Assembly (NCBI GenBank): GCA_019117485.1
Contig: DWZQ01000043.1
Span: 1 to 61,901, forward strand
Direction of reading: 5' to 3'
DNA from: Candidatus Agathobaculum intestinipullorum
GTDB lineage: Bacteria; Bacillota; Clostridia; Oscillospirales; Butyricicoccaceae
Length of the DNA: 61,901 bases
The notes under the pieces: model-generated
What the model was told of the DNA's origin: nothing
Database searches by the model: none
Seen by the model: only the letters and a program-made list of their open reading frames with translations
Program-made: the position numbers and the translations under genes
Part shown: positions 14,959 to 23,343 of the stretch, in pieces
Numbering within the stretch: the first letter of the stretch is position 1
How the letters are laid out: the number at the start of each line of letters is the position of its first letter

Positions 14959-16117
14959 TGTCTTTTTTCTCCTCCTGTGCAGCGTCAGGCTGTGTGTCCA
15001 CCGTGTCCTGTGTCTGGGAAGGCGCGTCTGCGCCGTCCGACTGCTCATCCCCGTTCGGGGGATCATGCCGGGTCCAGTGTTCTGCGCCGTAGATGATGCA
15101 GGCTCCGACTAAGATCACCGCCAGTACGGCCAGCAGCAGCACGATCGCCTTGACCTCGCCCGATGAGGTCAGCACGACTGCGGTCAGGCCGAGCGTGGCG
15201 CTGATGGCATACAGGATGGCGACCGCCTGCTTTTGGTTAAAGCCCATATCAATGAGCTTGTGGTGCACATGTCCGCGATCCGGGCTCATCGGGCTGCGCC
15301 CCTCCGCCACGCGGCGGATGATGGCGTTGGCCGTGTCGAAAATCGGTAGGCCAAGAATCAGGAACGGCACCGCAAACGAAATGACCGCATAAAATTTGAA
15401 CAGGCCCATGATGGATACCGTCGCCAGCATATAACCGAGGAAGGTCGAACCGGTGTCGCCCATGAAGATTTTAGCAGGATTAAGGTTGTATGGCATAAAG
15501 CCGATACATGCTCCGGCAAGCGCCGCCATCGTTACCGCGATGGCCATGTTGCCGGTGAGCAGCGCCACCGCCAGCATGGTGATCGCCGCGATGGAAGAAA
15601 CGCCGACCGCGAGGCCATCCAGCCCGTCGATCAGGTTGACCGCGTTGGTGATGCCCACGATCCAGAGGATTGTTACCGGGATTGCAAGGATACCAAGATG
15701 GAAATACGGCTCATCCGAAAACGGGTTCAGGCTGGTGAACAGACGGATTTGCAGGTCGCCTACACACACCGGGATGGCAGCCGCGATGATTTGTACGACA
15801 AATTTGAGTGTGGCGCCCAGTGCGAGCACATCGTCAAAAATACCGAGCGCCACAATGATCGTTGCACCCAGCAGCACGCACAGCATGGTCTGGTCCAGCT
15901 CGCCAAAGATCAGGATTGCGCACAGGAAGCCGCCAAAGATCGCCAGACCGCCCAGACGGGGGATAGGCTCCTTATGCATGCGGCGGTTATCCTTCGGCAC
16001 GTCGATCGCGCCGACTTTGTGTGCAAAACGCTTGACCGGCGGCGTGAAAAAGAAGGACAGCACGCCGGCAACCGCAAATGCCGCCACAATCACACCGATT
16101 ACGATATATTCAGGCAT
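14945..16117 (-). CDS. tagO: Undecaprenyl-phosphate GlcNAc-1-phosphate transferase (TagO/WecA)
   Basis: 390 residues with about ten membrane segments of the MraY/WecA family. It attaches GlcNAc-1-P to undecaprenyl phosphate, the first step of teichoic acid or related polymer synthesis. Seen are PRLGG near residue 55, NLIDGLDGLA (~162), FMGDTGS (~217) and the histidine loop GHVHHKL (~283). The last ~45 residues form a hydrophilic Asp/Gln-rich cytoplasmic tail that the core family lacks. It lies 27 nt after trpS and overlaps wecB, forming an envelope operon. Confidence 0.95.
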   Translation of the reverse strand: MPEYIVIGVIVAAFAVAGVLSFFFTPPVKRFAHKVGAIDVPKDNRRMHKEPIPRLGGLAIFGGFLCAILIFGELDQTMLCVLLGATIIVALGIFDDVLALGATLKFVVQIIAAAIPVCVGDLQIRLFTSLNPFSDEPYFHLGILAIPVTILWIVGITNAVNLIDGLDGLAVGVSSIAAITMLAVALLTGNMAIAVTMAALAGACIGFMPYNLNPAKIFMGDTGSTFLGYMLATVSIMGLFKFYAVISFAVPFLILGLPIFDTANAIIRRVAEGRSPMSPDRGHVHHKLIDMGFNQKQAVAILYAISATLGLTAVVLTSSGEVKAIVLLLAVLAVILVGACIIYGAEHWTRHDPPNGDEQSDGADAPSQTQDTVDTQPDAAQEEKKDNGQD

Positions 16118-16144
16118 TGTTTTCTACCCCTTAACAAGCACGTT

Positions 16145-17155
16145 TCAGCGCTTGACAAAGCCGACTTTCCGATAGACCTTGTCCAGCGTTTTGCGCGCCA
16201 GATAGGCTGCCTTCTGCGCGCCCTCAGTATATACCTGCTCAAGATAATCCTTGTTGCGCAGCAGGTCTTCGGTCTTTTCACGGATCGGGCGCAGCAGCTC
16301 GATCACCGCCTCGCCGACCGCAGGCTTGAACTCGCCGTAGCCCTTGCCGGCAAACGCCGCCTCGACAGCCTCAATCGACTGGCCGGTTGCAACCGCATAA
16401 ATCTGTATCAGGTTGGATACGCCGGGCTTGGCCGCCGGGTCCATGACGATACGGGAATCTGAATCGGTGACCGCGCGCTTGAATTTGCGCATGATATCCT
16501 CCGGCTTATCCATGAGCAGGATATAGCCGTTCGGGTTTTCATCCGACTTGCTCATTTTCTTTTCCGGGTCGGACAGGCTCATGATCTTGGCGCCCTCGCC
16601 AGCCTTGGGGTAGCGACCCTCCGGGATGGTAAACGTGCCCGGGAATACGCCGTTGAAGCGGTTGGCGATGTCGCGGCAGATTTCGATATGCTGGCTCTGG
16701 TCGACGCCGACCGGCACCAGATTGGCTTGGTAGAGCAGGATGTCTGCGGCCATCAGCACCGGATAGGTGAATAGGCCGACGTTGATGTTGTCCGAATGTT
16801 TGGCCGATTTATCCTTGAATTGGGTCATACGAGAGGCCTCGCCGAACATGGTAAAGCAGTTGAGCACCCATGCCAGTTCGGCATGCGCAGGCACATGGCT
16901 CTGGATAAACAAAATGCTTTTTTCCGGGTCGAGCCCGCAGGCGATATACTGCGCCAACACCTCAAGTGTTGCGCGGCGCAGCGCGGCGGGGTCCTGTCGC
17001 ACAGTGATGGCGTGCATGTCGACCACGCAATAAATGCAGTTATAATCCTGCTGCAGCAGCGGGAAATTCCGGATCGCGCCAAGGTAGTTGCCCAGCGTCA
17101 GCTTGCCTGAGGGCTGTACGCCGGAGAAAATCGTTTGCTTCTGGTTCTCGCTCAT
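16145..17155 (-). CDS. trpS: Tryptophan-tRNA ligase
   Basis: 336 residues, normal for bacterial TrpRS, a class I synthetase that charges tRNA-Trp. The HIGH-equivalent motif is in PSGKLTLGN (15-23) and KMSKS is at 200-204. ATG 17155 (MSENQKQ) has GGGAAG upstream; the longer frame to 17218 lacks a site. It leads the tagO-wecB block from its own promoter. I found no T-box element upstream, so charging-dependent control is not visible. Confidence 0.97.
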   Translation of the reverse strand: MSENQKQTIFSGVQPSGKLTLGNYLGAIRNFPLLQQDYNCIYCVVDMHAITVRQDPAALRRATLEVLAQYIACGLDPEKSILFIQSHVPAHAELAWVLNCFTMFGEASRMTQFKDKSAKHSDNINVGLFTYPVLMAADILLYQANLVPVGVDQSQHIEICRDIANRFNGVFPGTFTIPEGRYPKAGEGAKIMSLSDPEKKMSKSDENPNGYILLMDKPEDIMRKFKRAVTDSDSRIVMDPAAKPGVSNLIQIYAVATGQSIEAVEAAFAGKGYGEFKPAVGEAVIELLRPIREKTEDLLRNKDYLEQVYTEGAQKAAYLARKTLDKVYRKVGFVKR

Positions 17156-17229
17156 ATCGTTATGACTTCCCTTACAAATTAGATGACGGGAGCTGCGCAA
17201 AAAGCCGGCAATTCCCATACTTATTTGTA

Positions 17230-17258
17230 ATCATACCATATTTCGCACATGGTTGCAA
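17230..17258 (-). promoter_or_regulatory. SigA promoter of trpS-tagO-wecB
   Basis: On the minus strand TTGCAA-N17-TATGAT with TGG before the -10, leaving a leader of about 70 nt. Confidence 0.8.
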
Positions 17259-17293
17259 CGCATTTTCTCACATATGGCCCGTTACAAATACGG

Positions 17294-17322
17294 TTGCCAA
17301 ATATACGCTTTCATGGTAAAAT
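17294..17322 (+). promoter_or_regulatory. SigA promoter of ruvCAB
   Basis: TTGCCA-N17-TAAAAT with TGG before the -10. An inverted repeat ACCTTA-GT-TAAGGT (17323-17336) covers the expected start site and may be an operator. Confidence 0.75.
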
Positions 17323-17336
17323 ACCTTAGTTAAGGT

Positions 17337-17520
17337 AATACCGTCGCATCAGGCTTGTTATGCGTTCTGGAAATTTACCGTTTGAGGCATGTCACATTTT
17401 CTTATAAAGTAGGTATTCGAGGGATGTAAGAAGTAGTGTGGCAGGGAGCGTAAGCGGATTTTGGGAGCCATTCCTTGCGGGATGTGCCGGTAATGCTTTA
17501 AGGTTTCAGAGGTTTGTTTT
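17337..17520 (+). other. Long untranslated leader of ruvC
   Basis: About 190 nt separate the promoter from the ruvC ATG. I see no long ORF and no known riboswitch consensus. A 15-codon ATG frame begins near 17360 but has a poor ribosome site. The function of the leader is unknown. Confidence 0.5.
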
Positions 17521-18015
17521 ATGACGATTTTAGGTATAGATCCCGGCTACGGCACAATTGGCTACGGTGTGGTGCGGTTTGACAATCAGAAGTTCACACC
17601 GGTGCAGTATGGTGCGGCCACAACCAAGCCGGGCATGCCCATGCACCTGCGTCTGTGTGAGCTTTATGAGGATATCAGCACGTTGGTTGATACCTTTCAC
17701 CCGGACGAAGTGGCGGTCGAAGAGTTGTTTTTTTCCAAAAATATTACGACCGGCATTCAGGTCGCGCAGGCGAGGGGAGTTATCCTGCTCGCACTGGCGC
17801 AAAAGGGGTTGAATCCGGTTTCTTACACGCCCAATCAGGTGAAAATGGCGGTGGTGGGCTACGGCAACGCGGAAAAAAGGCAGATGATGGAGATGACCAA
17901 AAGCATCCTGCATCTGACCAAGCTGCCGCGGCCGGACGACGCGGCAGACGCTTTGGCGCTTGCCATTTGCCACGGACATTCCAGACAGGTAATGCGATAT
18001 GAGGGGCTTTTATAA
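17521..18015 (+). CDS. ruvC: Holliday junction resolvase RuvC
   Basis: 164 residues, normal size. This RNase H-fold endonuclease cuts Holliday junctions symmetrically during recombinational repair. Acidic active-site residues are visible: D7 in ILGIDPG, E in VAVEELFF (~E69), and the C-terminal RPDDAADALA pair. ATG 17521 is preceded by a modest AGAGG. It is the first gene of ruvC-ruvA-ruvB; the gap to ruvA is 2 nt. Confidence 0.97.
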   Translation: MTILGIDPGYGTIGYGVVRFDNQKFTPVQYGAATTKPGMPMHLRLCELYEDISTLVDTFHPDEVAVEELFFSKNITTGIQVAQARGVILLALAQKGLNPVSYTPNQVKMAVVGYGNAEKRQMMEMTKSILHLTKLPRPDDAADALALAICHGHSRQVMRYEGLL

Positions 18016-18017
18016 GT

Positions 18018-18629
18018 ATGTTTTATTATCTTGACGGCACGGTAACGGTGCTGGAACAGGGGCTTGCAGTGATCGACTGCGGCGGCGTGGGCTATGCGTG
18101 CCATGCTTCGCAAAACACGGTCGGCAAGCTGAAGATGGGCGCGCGGGCGCGCCTGCTCACGCACCTGAATGTGCGGGAGGAAATTTTTGAACTCTACGGC
18201 TTTATCGATGAGGAAGAACTGAGCTGCTTTAAGATGATGATCGGCGTGTCCGGCGTGGGGCCAAAGGCCGCGCTGTCCATCCTGTCGGTCGCGCCGCCCG
18301 ACCGGTTGGCGCTTGCTATCATTACGGGCGACGAAAAGCTGCTCATGCAGGCGCCGGGCATCGGCAAAAAGATTGCCCAGCGTATTGTGTTGGAGCTGCG
18401 CGATAAGATGAGTAAGGAGCAGCTGGAAACAGCGGCTTCGTCGGCGCCGGTTGCGGCGGCAGCGGTTGCGCCGGGCGGTGTTAACCACACGCAGGAGGCT
18501 GTCGCGGCGCTGATGGTGCTCGGGTATAGTCAGGCCGAAGCGCTGCATGCGATGGAAGGGCTGGATACCGCGCAGATGGCGGCCGAGGATATCATCCGCC
18601 AGTGCCTGAAGAAGTTGGTCAGACAGTAA
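18018..18629 (+). CDS. ruvA: Holliday junction branch-migration protein RuvA
   Basis: 203 residues. The N-terminal OB fold (MFYYLDGTVTVLEQG) is followed by tandem helix-hairpin-helix motifs (GVSGVGPKAALSIL; APGIGKKIAQRIVLELRDK) and a C-terminal domain III that contacts RuvB, after an Ala-rich linker near residue 150. The tetramer holds the four-way junction. It is translated right after ruvC and 12 nt before ruvB. Confidence 0.97.
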   Translation: MFYYLDGTVTVLEQGLAVIDCGGVGYACHASQNTVGKLKMGARARLLTHLNVREEIFELYGFIDEEELSCFKMMIGVSGVGPKAALSILSVAPPDRLALAIITGDEKLLMQAPGIGKKIAQRIVLELRDKMSKEQLETAASSAPVAAAAVAPGGVNHTQEAVAALMVLGYSQAEALHAMEGLDTAQMAAEDIIRQCLKKLVRQ

Positions 18630-18641
18630 GGGAGTGTCCTG

Positions 18642-19682
18642 TTGAGTATCGAATTTTCCGGTGGGATGGCGGACGACGAGCGTATCATCTCGACGCGTCA
18701 GCTCTCCGAGGATGAGACGGAAAACTCGCTGCGGCCGAAAACAATGGCGGATTATGTCGGTCAGGCCAAGGCGAAAGAAAATTTAAGCGTTTACATTGAA
18801 GCGGCCAAGATGCGCGGTGAATCGCTCGACCACACCTTGCTATATGGCCCGCCGGGGCTGGGCAAAACGACGCTCGCCGGTATCATTGCAGCTGAGATGG
18901 GCGTCAATATCCGCGTCACGAGCGGCCCCGCGATCGAAAAAGCGGGAGATTTGGCGGCTTTATTGACAAACCTTTCAGAAAATGATATTTTGTTTATCGA
19001 CGAGATCCATCGGCTCGACCGCGCGGTCGAGGAGATCCTGTATCCCGCGATGGAGGATTATGCGCTCGATATCATCATAGGCAAGGGGCCGTCGGCGCGG
19101 TCGATCCGTATCGACCTGCCGCGCTTTACGCTGATCGGCGCAACAACGCGCGCCGGACAGATGACCAGTCCGCTGCGCGACCGTTTCGGCGTTATGTTGC
19201 GGCTCGAGCTGTATTCACCCGAGGAGCTTTGCCAGATCGTGGAGCGATCGGCCGGTATCCTCAACGTGCCGTGCGAACACGAGGGCGCGTTTGAGATCGC
19301 ACGCCGCAGCCGCGGCACACCGCGTATTGCCAACCGCCTGTTGCGCCGTGTGCGCGATTTTGCGCAGGTGCGCGGCACGGGTACAATTGATAAGAAAAGC
19401 GCCGATATGGCGCTGCAAGCGCTCGAAATCGACGAGCTTGGGCTGGACAATGTCGACCGTCGCATGCTGAAAAGCATTATGCTTAACTACGGGGGCGGCC
19501 CGGTCGGACTGGATACGCTTGCCGCCACGATCGGCGAGGAATCAATCACTTTAGAAGATGTTTATGAGCCGTATCTGATGCAGATCGGCTTTCTCAGCCG
19601 CACCCCACGCGGGCGCTGCGTGACGGTGCAGGCTTACCGGCATATGCAGATGGAACCGGCGGACGGACAGCAGATGCTGTGA
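18642..19682 (+). CDS. ruvB: Holliday junction DNA helicase RuvB
   Basis: 346 residues, AAA+ motor of the RuvAB complex. Walker A is [10 protein letters not shown] (near residue 69), Walker B is DEIHRL (~118), the arginine-finger region is GATTRAGQM, and there is a C-terminal winged helix ([14 protein letters not shown]). The start is TTG 18642, 7 nt after GGGAG; there is no suitable ATG. Last gene of ruvCAB, followed at 37 nt by glmM. Confidence 0.97.
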   Translation: MSIEFSGGMADDERIISTRQLSEDETENSLRPKTMADYVGQAKAKENLSVYIEAAKMRGESLDHTLLYGPPGLGKTTLAGIIAAEMGVNIRVTSGPAIEKAGDLAALLTNLSENDILFIDEIHRLDRAVEEILYPAMEDYALDIIIGKGPSARSIRIDLPRFTLIGATTRAGQMTSPLRDRFGVMLRLELYSPEELCQIVERSAGILNVPCEHEGAFEIARRSRGTPRIANRLLRRVRDFAQVRGTGTIDKKSADMALQALEIDELGLDNVDRRMLKSIMLNYGGGPVGLDTLAATIGEESITLEDVYEPYLMQIGFLSRTPRGRCVTVQAYRHMQMEPADGQQML

Positions 19683-19719
19683 TCCCGCTACTGAATACTA
19701 AGAAAGTCAGGTGTTTTAT

Positions 19720-21072
19720 TTGGGTAGATATTTCGGAACGGACGGCGTCCGCGGCGTGGCCAATCTGGAACTGGATGCGCTGCTTGCTTTCAAGATCGGC
19801 GCGGCGGCGGCCTATGCGCTGACGCAGGAGGCAAACCACCACGGCAAGGCAAAGCTGCTGATCGGCAAGGATACCCGCATTTCCTCGGATATGTTGGAAA
19901 ATGCGCTGGTCGCAGGTATTTGTTCGGTCGGCGCAGATGTCGAACTGCTCGGCGTAATCCCGACGCCGGCAGTCGCGTTCCTGACCATCAAGCACAAAGC
20001 GGATGCGGGCATCGTGATCTCGGCCAGCCATAACTCGTTTGAGTACAACGGCATTAAGATCTTCGCGGGCAACGGTTACAAGCTGCCTGACGAGACCGAG
20101 GCTAAGATCGAGGATCTGATCGACGATTTTGAGTCCATTCCAAAGGTGACGCACGAAAAGCTGGGCCGCGTGATCCAGAGTGCGATCGACCCGGTAGTGG
20201 AGTACACCGACCATCTAGCCGAGACCATCAAGGGCGACCTGTCCGGCCTGCGCGTCGCAGTCGACTGTGCCAACGGTGCATCCTCGACCACGGTCGAGCG
20301 CCTGATGCGTCTGGTTGAGTGCAAGGCCCAGATTCGTTTTTATGAGCCGGATGGCATCAATATCAACGATAACTGCGGCTCGACCCATTTGGAACAGCTC
20401 AAAAAGCGCGTTAAGGAGGGCGATTTTGACCTTGGTGTCGCGTTTGACGGTGATGCCGACCGTTGCCTGATTGTCGATGAGACGGGCGAGGAGCTGGACG
20501 GCGACCGTATTATGGCGGTGTGCGCGGCGCATATGAAGAAAGAAGGCAAGTTGCGCGGCGGTGCGTTTGTGGCGACGGTGCTGTCCAATATGGGCCTGCA
20601 TGCCTATGCCGAAAAGAACAACATGCGCATCGAGTGTTCGAATGTCGGCGACCGCTATGTGCTCGAGATGATGCTGCAAAAAGGCTACATTTTGGGCGGC
20701 GAGCAGTCCGGCCATGTCATTTTCCTTGAGTATGCTTCGACCGGCGACGGTGAGCTGACCGCGCTGCAGTTTATGTCCATCCTGAAGGAGAGCGGCAAAA
20801 AGTGTTCGGAAATCGCCGCAGAGGTTGTTCCGTGGCCGCAGCTGATGATCAATGTCAAGGTGCCGAACGACAAGAAGGCGACGTTGCAGGAGCTGCCCGA
20901 GGTCAAGGCGGCCATCGACGAAGCAACGGCGGAGCTCGGCGGAAACGGACGTATTTTGGTGCGTCCCTCCGGCACGGAGGCGCTGGTGCGCGTTATGGTA
21001 GAAGGCAAGGACAGCGAGCAGGTCGATACTTTGGCAAAAAGGGTTGCCAAAGTCATCGAGTCTGTCGTATAA
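19720..21072 (+). CDS. glmM: Phosphoglucosamine mutase
   Basis: 450 residues. It converts glucosamine-6-P to glucosamine-1-P for UDP-GlcNAc synthesis. The start region is MGRYFGTDGVRG. The catalytic phosphoserine is S103 in ISASHN, the metal loop is DGDADR (~246) and the phosphate-binding loop RPSGTEALVRVM is near the end. TTG 19720 has AGGTG 6 nt upstream; a GTG at 19711 would overlap that site and add three atypical residues. Next to glmS, the preceding enzyme of the pathway. Confidence 0.96.
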   Translation: MGRYFGTDGVRGVANLELDALLAFKIGAAAAYALTQEANHHGKAKLLIGKDTRISSDMLENALVAGICSVGADVELLGVIPTPAVAFLTIKHKADAGIVISASHNSFEYNGIKIFAGNGYKLPDETEAKIEDLIDDFESIPKVTHEKLGRVIQSAIDPVVEYTDHLAETIKGDLSGLRVAVDCANGASSTTVERLMRLVECKAQIRFYEPDGININDNCGSTHLEQLKKRVKEGDFDLGVAFDGDADRCLIVDETGEELDGDRIMAVCAAHMKKEGKLRGGAFVATVLSNMGLHAYAEKNNMRIECSNVGDRYVLEMMLQKGYILGGEQSGHVIFLEYASTGDGELTALQFMSILKESGKKCSEIAAEVVPWPQLMINVKVPNDKKATLQELPEVKAAIDEATAELGGNGRILVRPSGTEALVRVMVEGKDSEQVDTLAKRVAKVIESVV

Positions 21073-21073
21073 T
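21044..21073 (+). promoter_or_regulatory. SigA promoter inside the 3' end of glmM, for glmS
   Basis: TTGCCA-N18-TATAAT. The -10 overlaps the glmM stop codon (21070-21072). Transcription would start about 10 nt before the hairpin at 21091. Confidence 0.6.
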
Positions 21074-21090
21074 AGGAAAGAGCCAACAGA

Positions 21091-21126
21091 GGTGGATGTG
21101 GTTTTCGCATCCACCTTGTTTTGTTT
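21091..21126 (+). terminator. Terminator-like hairpin between glmM and glmS
   Basis: An 8-bp stem GGTGGATG/CATCCACC with an ~9-nt loop is followed by TTGTTTTGTTT. It may end the ruv-glmM transcript or act as an attenuator for glmS transcripts starting just upstream. Confidence 0.75.
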
Positions 21127-21144
21127 AAAAGGAGGTGGGAGCAC

Positions 21145-21162
21145 ATGACGACAATTGAATAG
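21145..21162 (+). CDS. Possible 5-codon leader ORF before the glmS ribozyme
   Basis: ATG-ACG-ACA-ATT-GAA-TAG is preceded at 7 nt by AAAAGGAGGTG, a near-perfect anti-SD complement that would otherwise have no purpose. It ends 8 nt before the ribozyme cleavage site. Confidence 0.45.
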   Translation: MTTIE

Positions 21163-21310
21163 CAGTCAAAGCGCCAGAACTGCGGTGCAGCCGGTATCGC
21201 AGTTGACGAGGGAAGGGTTAATCGAGTTTTTTCGGCGGGTGCCCTTCGGCCACAAGTGGGTTGGTCGTGAGCAGGCTGTTAAAACGCGCGGGCGACCGCG
21301 CGGACAGAGC
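21163..21310 (+). ncRNA. glmS ribozyme (GlcN6P-activated self-cleaving RNA)
   Basis: The conserved core is present in order: the cleavage site A|GCGCCAGAACTG (between 21170 and 21171), GTTGACGAGG (21202-21211), GGTTAATCGA (~21216), TTCGGCGGGTGCCC (from 21231), and the P4 domain with GTGAGCAGGCTGTTAAAA and the closing GGACAGAGC. It lies directly upstream of glmS. In this class glucosamine-6-phosphate triggers self-cleavage and the downstream mRNA is degraded, so glmS is repressed by its product. The exact 5' and 3' limits are my estimate. Confidence 0.95.
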
Positions 21311-21383
21311 AGCGCTGCATAACGCACTATTTTTATACCCTTTTTTAAAAATACATCATTTTCTTTGGAGGAATCTATCTGAT

Positions 21384-23228
21384 ATGTGTGGAATCGTTGG
21401 TTTCACGGGGCGCGAGAATGCGCTGCCGATTTTGATAAAAGGTCTGTACAGTCTGGAATACCGCGGCTATGACTCCGCGGGCATTGCAGCGTTCACGAAG
21501 GACGGTCTGCGCGTAGTCAAGACGCGTGGCCGTATTGCAAACCTTGAGGAAAAAATTCGCGAGGAGGGCGAGCTGTCCTGCACCTGCGGCATCGGACATA
21601 CCCGTTGGGCGACGCATGGTGAGCCGTCCGACCGCAACTCCCACCCGCATCTGGGTGGGCGCGACGGCAAGGGCAAGGTTGCGGTCGTACATAACGGCAT
21701 CATTGAAAACTATAAGGAGCTGCGCGAGCGTCTGGAAGCGCACGGCTACACCTTCCAGTCCGAAACCGATACCGAGACGGTTGCGCATCTGGTGGACTAT
21801 CTGCACACCGGCAAGCAGGAGGATTTGGCCAAGACTGTGCTGGCCGCAACCCAGCGCATTCGCGGTTCGTATGCATTGGGCGTGGTGTCGATGGACAATC
21901 CGGAGGAGATTGTTGCGGCAAGACGCGATAACCCGCTGATCATTGGCGTGGGCGAAGGCGAAAATATGATTGCGTCCGATATCACCGCGATTATCGGCCG
22001 TACCAAGAAGTACATCATCCTTGATGACAACGAGGTTGCCATCGTCCGGCCTGACAGCGTCATTGTGATGAATGAGTTCGGTGACAAGGTTGACAAACCG
22101 GTGCAGACGGTGAACTGGGATTTATCCGCGGCGGAAAAGGGCGGCTACCAGCACTTTATGCTCAAGGAAATCATGGAGCAGCCCAAGGCGGTGGGCGATA
22201 CCGTCAAGCCGCGCATCCAGAACAATGCGGTCGTATTTGAGGATAACGGCCTGACCGATGAGCGTCTGCGCGATATTGAGAATATCCATATCGTCGGCTG
22301 CGGCTCGGCGCTGCACGCGGGTATGGTAGGCAAGCGCGTGATCGAGGCTATGTGCCGCATCCGCTGCACAGCCGAGGTAGCGTCCGAATTTCGCTATGAG
22401 AACCCGATCATTGGCAAAAAGGATCTTTGCATTGTCATCAGCCAGTCGGGCGAAACGGCCGATACTTTGGCAGCTATGCGCCTGGCAAAGCAGGCGGGCG
22501 CGTTCACCATTGCAATTGTCAATGTGGTTTCGTCAACCATCGCGCGCGAGGCGGACGGCGTGCTGTATACTTGGGCGGGGCCTGAGATTGCAGTCGCTAC
22601 GACCAAGGCATATTCCGCGCAGCTGTCTGCGTTGTACCTGATTGCAGTCAAGATTGCACGCACGCGCGGCTTGATTTCGCTCGGCGACGAGCGTGCATTG
22701 TGTGCTGAGTTACAGCGTCTGCCGGATTGCATCGCTAAGACGCTGGAAACGCAGCAGGATATGCAGCGCATTGCGACGCTGTACGCTAACCGGCCGAGCG
22801 TGTTCTTCCTCGGCCGTGGATTGGACTACGCTGCGGCGCTCGAGGCCTCGCTCAAGCTCAAGGAGATTTCGTATATCCATTCTGAGGCATACGCTGCGGG
22901 TGAACTCAAGCACGGTACGATCTCACTGATCGAGGAGGGGACGCTGGTGGTCGCGCTGGCGACGCAGCCGGCACTGTTTGAAAAGACGGTGTCCAACATC
23001 CGGGAGGTCGTTTCGCGCGGTGCGTCGGTCGTGCTGGTCACGACGGATGATTTTACCGGCGACGAGTCGGTTTGCCAGCATATCATCCGCCTGCCCAAGT
23101 GCCTGTATGAATTTTCCGCTTCGCTCTCGATTATTCCGATGCAGCTGCTGGCATACTATGTAGCGGTTGAGCGCAATTGCGACGTAGATAAGCCGCGTAA
23201 TCTTGCGAAATCAGTAACAGTTGAATAA
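21384..23228 (+). CDS. glmS: Glutamine-fructose-6-phosphate aminotransferase (isomerising)
   Basis: 614 residues. It makes glucosamine-6-phosphate from fructose-6-P and glutamine, the first step to UDP-GlcNAc. The mature N-terminus is MCGIVGF, with Cys2 as the glutaminase nucleophile; the two SIS sugar-isomerase domains follow (SQSGETADT near residue 350; second SIS ~465-600). The C-terminus NLAKSVTVE is the canonical end. The frame is open to 21261 but that part is ribozyme. ATG 21384 follows TTGGAGGAATC. Control is by the ribozyme in its leader. Confidence 0.97.
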   Translation: MCGIVGFTGRENALPILIKGLYSLEYRGYDSAGIAAFTKDGLRVVKTRGRIANLEEKIREEGELSCTCGIGHTRWATHGEPSDRNSHPHLGGRDGKGKVAVVHNGIIENYKELRERLEAHGYTFQSETDTETVAHLVDYLHTGKQEDLAKTVLAATQRIRGSYALGVVSMDNPEEIVAARRDNPLIIGVGEGENMIASDITAIIGRTKKYIILDDNEVAIVRPDSVIVMNEFGDKVDKPVQTVNWDLSAAEKGGYQHFMLKEIMEQPKAVGDTVKPRIQNNAVVFEDNGLTDERLRDIENIHIVGCGSALHAGMVGKRVIEAMCRIRCTAEVASEFRYENPIIGKKDLCIVISQSGETADTLAAMRLAKQAGAFTIAIVNVVSSTIAREADGVLYTWAGPEIAVATTKAYSAQLSALYLIAVKIARTRGLISLGDERALCAELQRLPDCIAKTLETQQDMQRIATLYANRPSVFFLGRGLDYAAALEASLKLKEISYIHSEAYAAGELKHGTISLIEEGTLVVALATQPALFEKTVSNIREVVSRGASVVLVTTDDFTGDESVCQHIIRLPKCLYEFSASLSIIPMQLLAYYVAVERNCDVDKPRNLAKSVTVE

Positions 23229-23304
23229 TTGGGCGGGCGTTGTTCAATCATCACAAAAAGTTTTTTGAAATTTCAATCAAAATCGTGTTTTTCACAAAAA
23301 TTTC

Positions 23305-23333
23305 TTGACATTTCCAATTCAATCGCATATAAT
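23305..23333 (+). promoter_or_regulatory. Perfect-consensus SigA promoter of sigH
   Basis: TTGACA-N17-TATAAT, an exact match with ideal spacing, preceded by a very A/T-rich tract (23260-23304) that could be an UP element. Confidence 0.93.
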
Positions 23334-23343
23334 GAGTTTTGAC

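Noticed and set aside
17156-17290. T-box riboswitch upstream of trpS
   Set aside because: No conserved AGGGTGGNACCGCG-type antiterminator sequence on the minus strand, and the leader is only ~70 nt.
19711-19719. GTG start for glmM at 19711
   Set aside because: It overlaps the AGGTG ribosome site and adds residues before the conserved MGRYFGTDG start.
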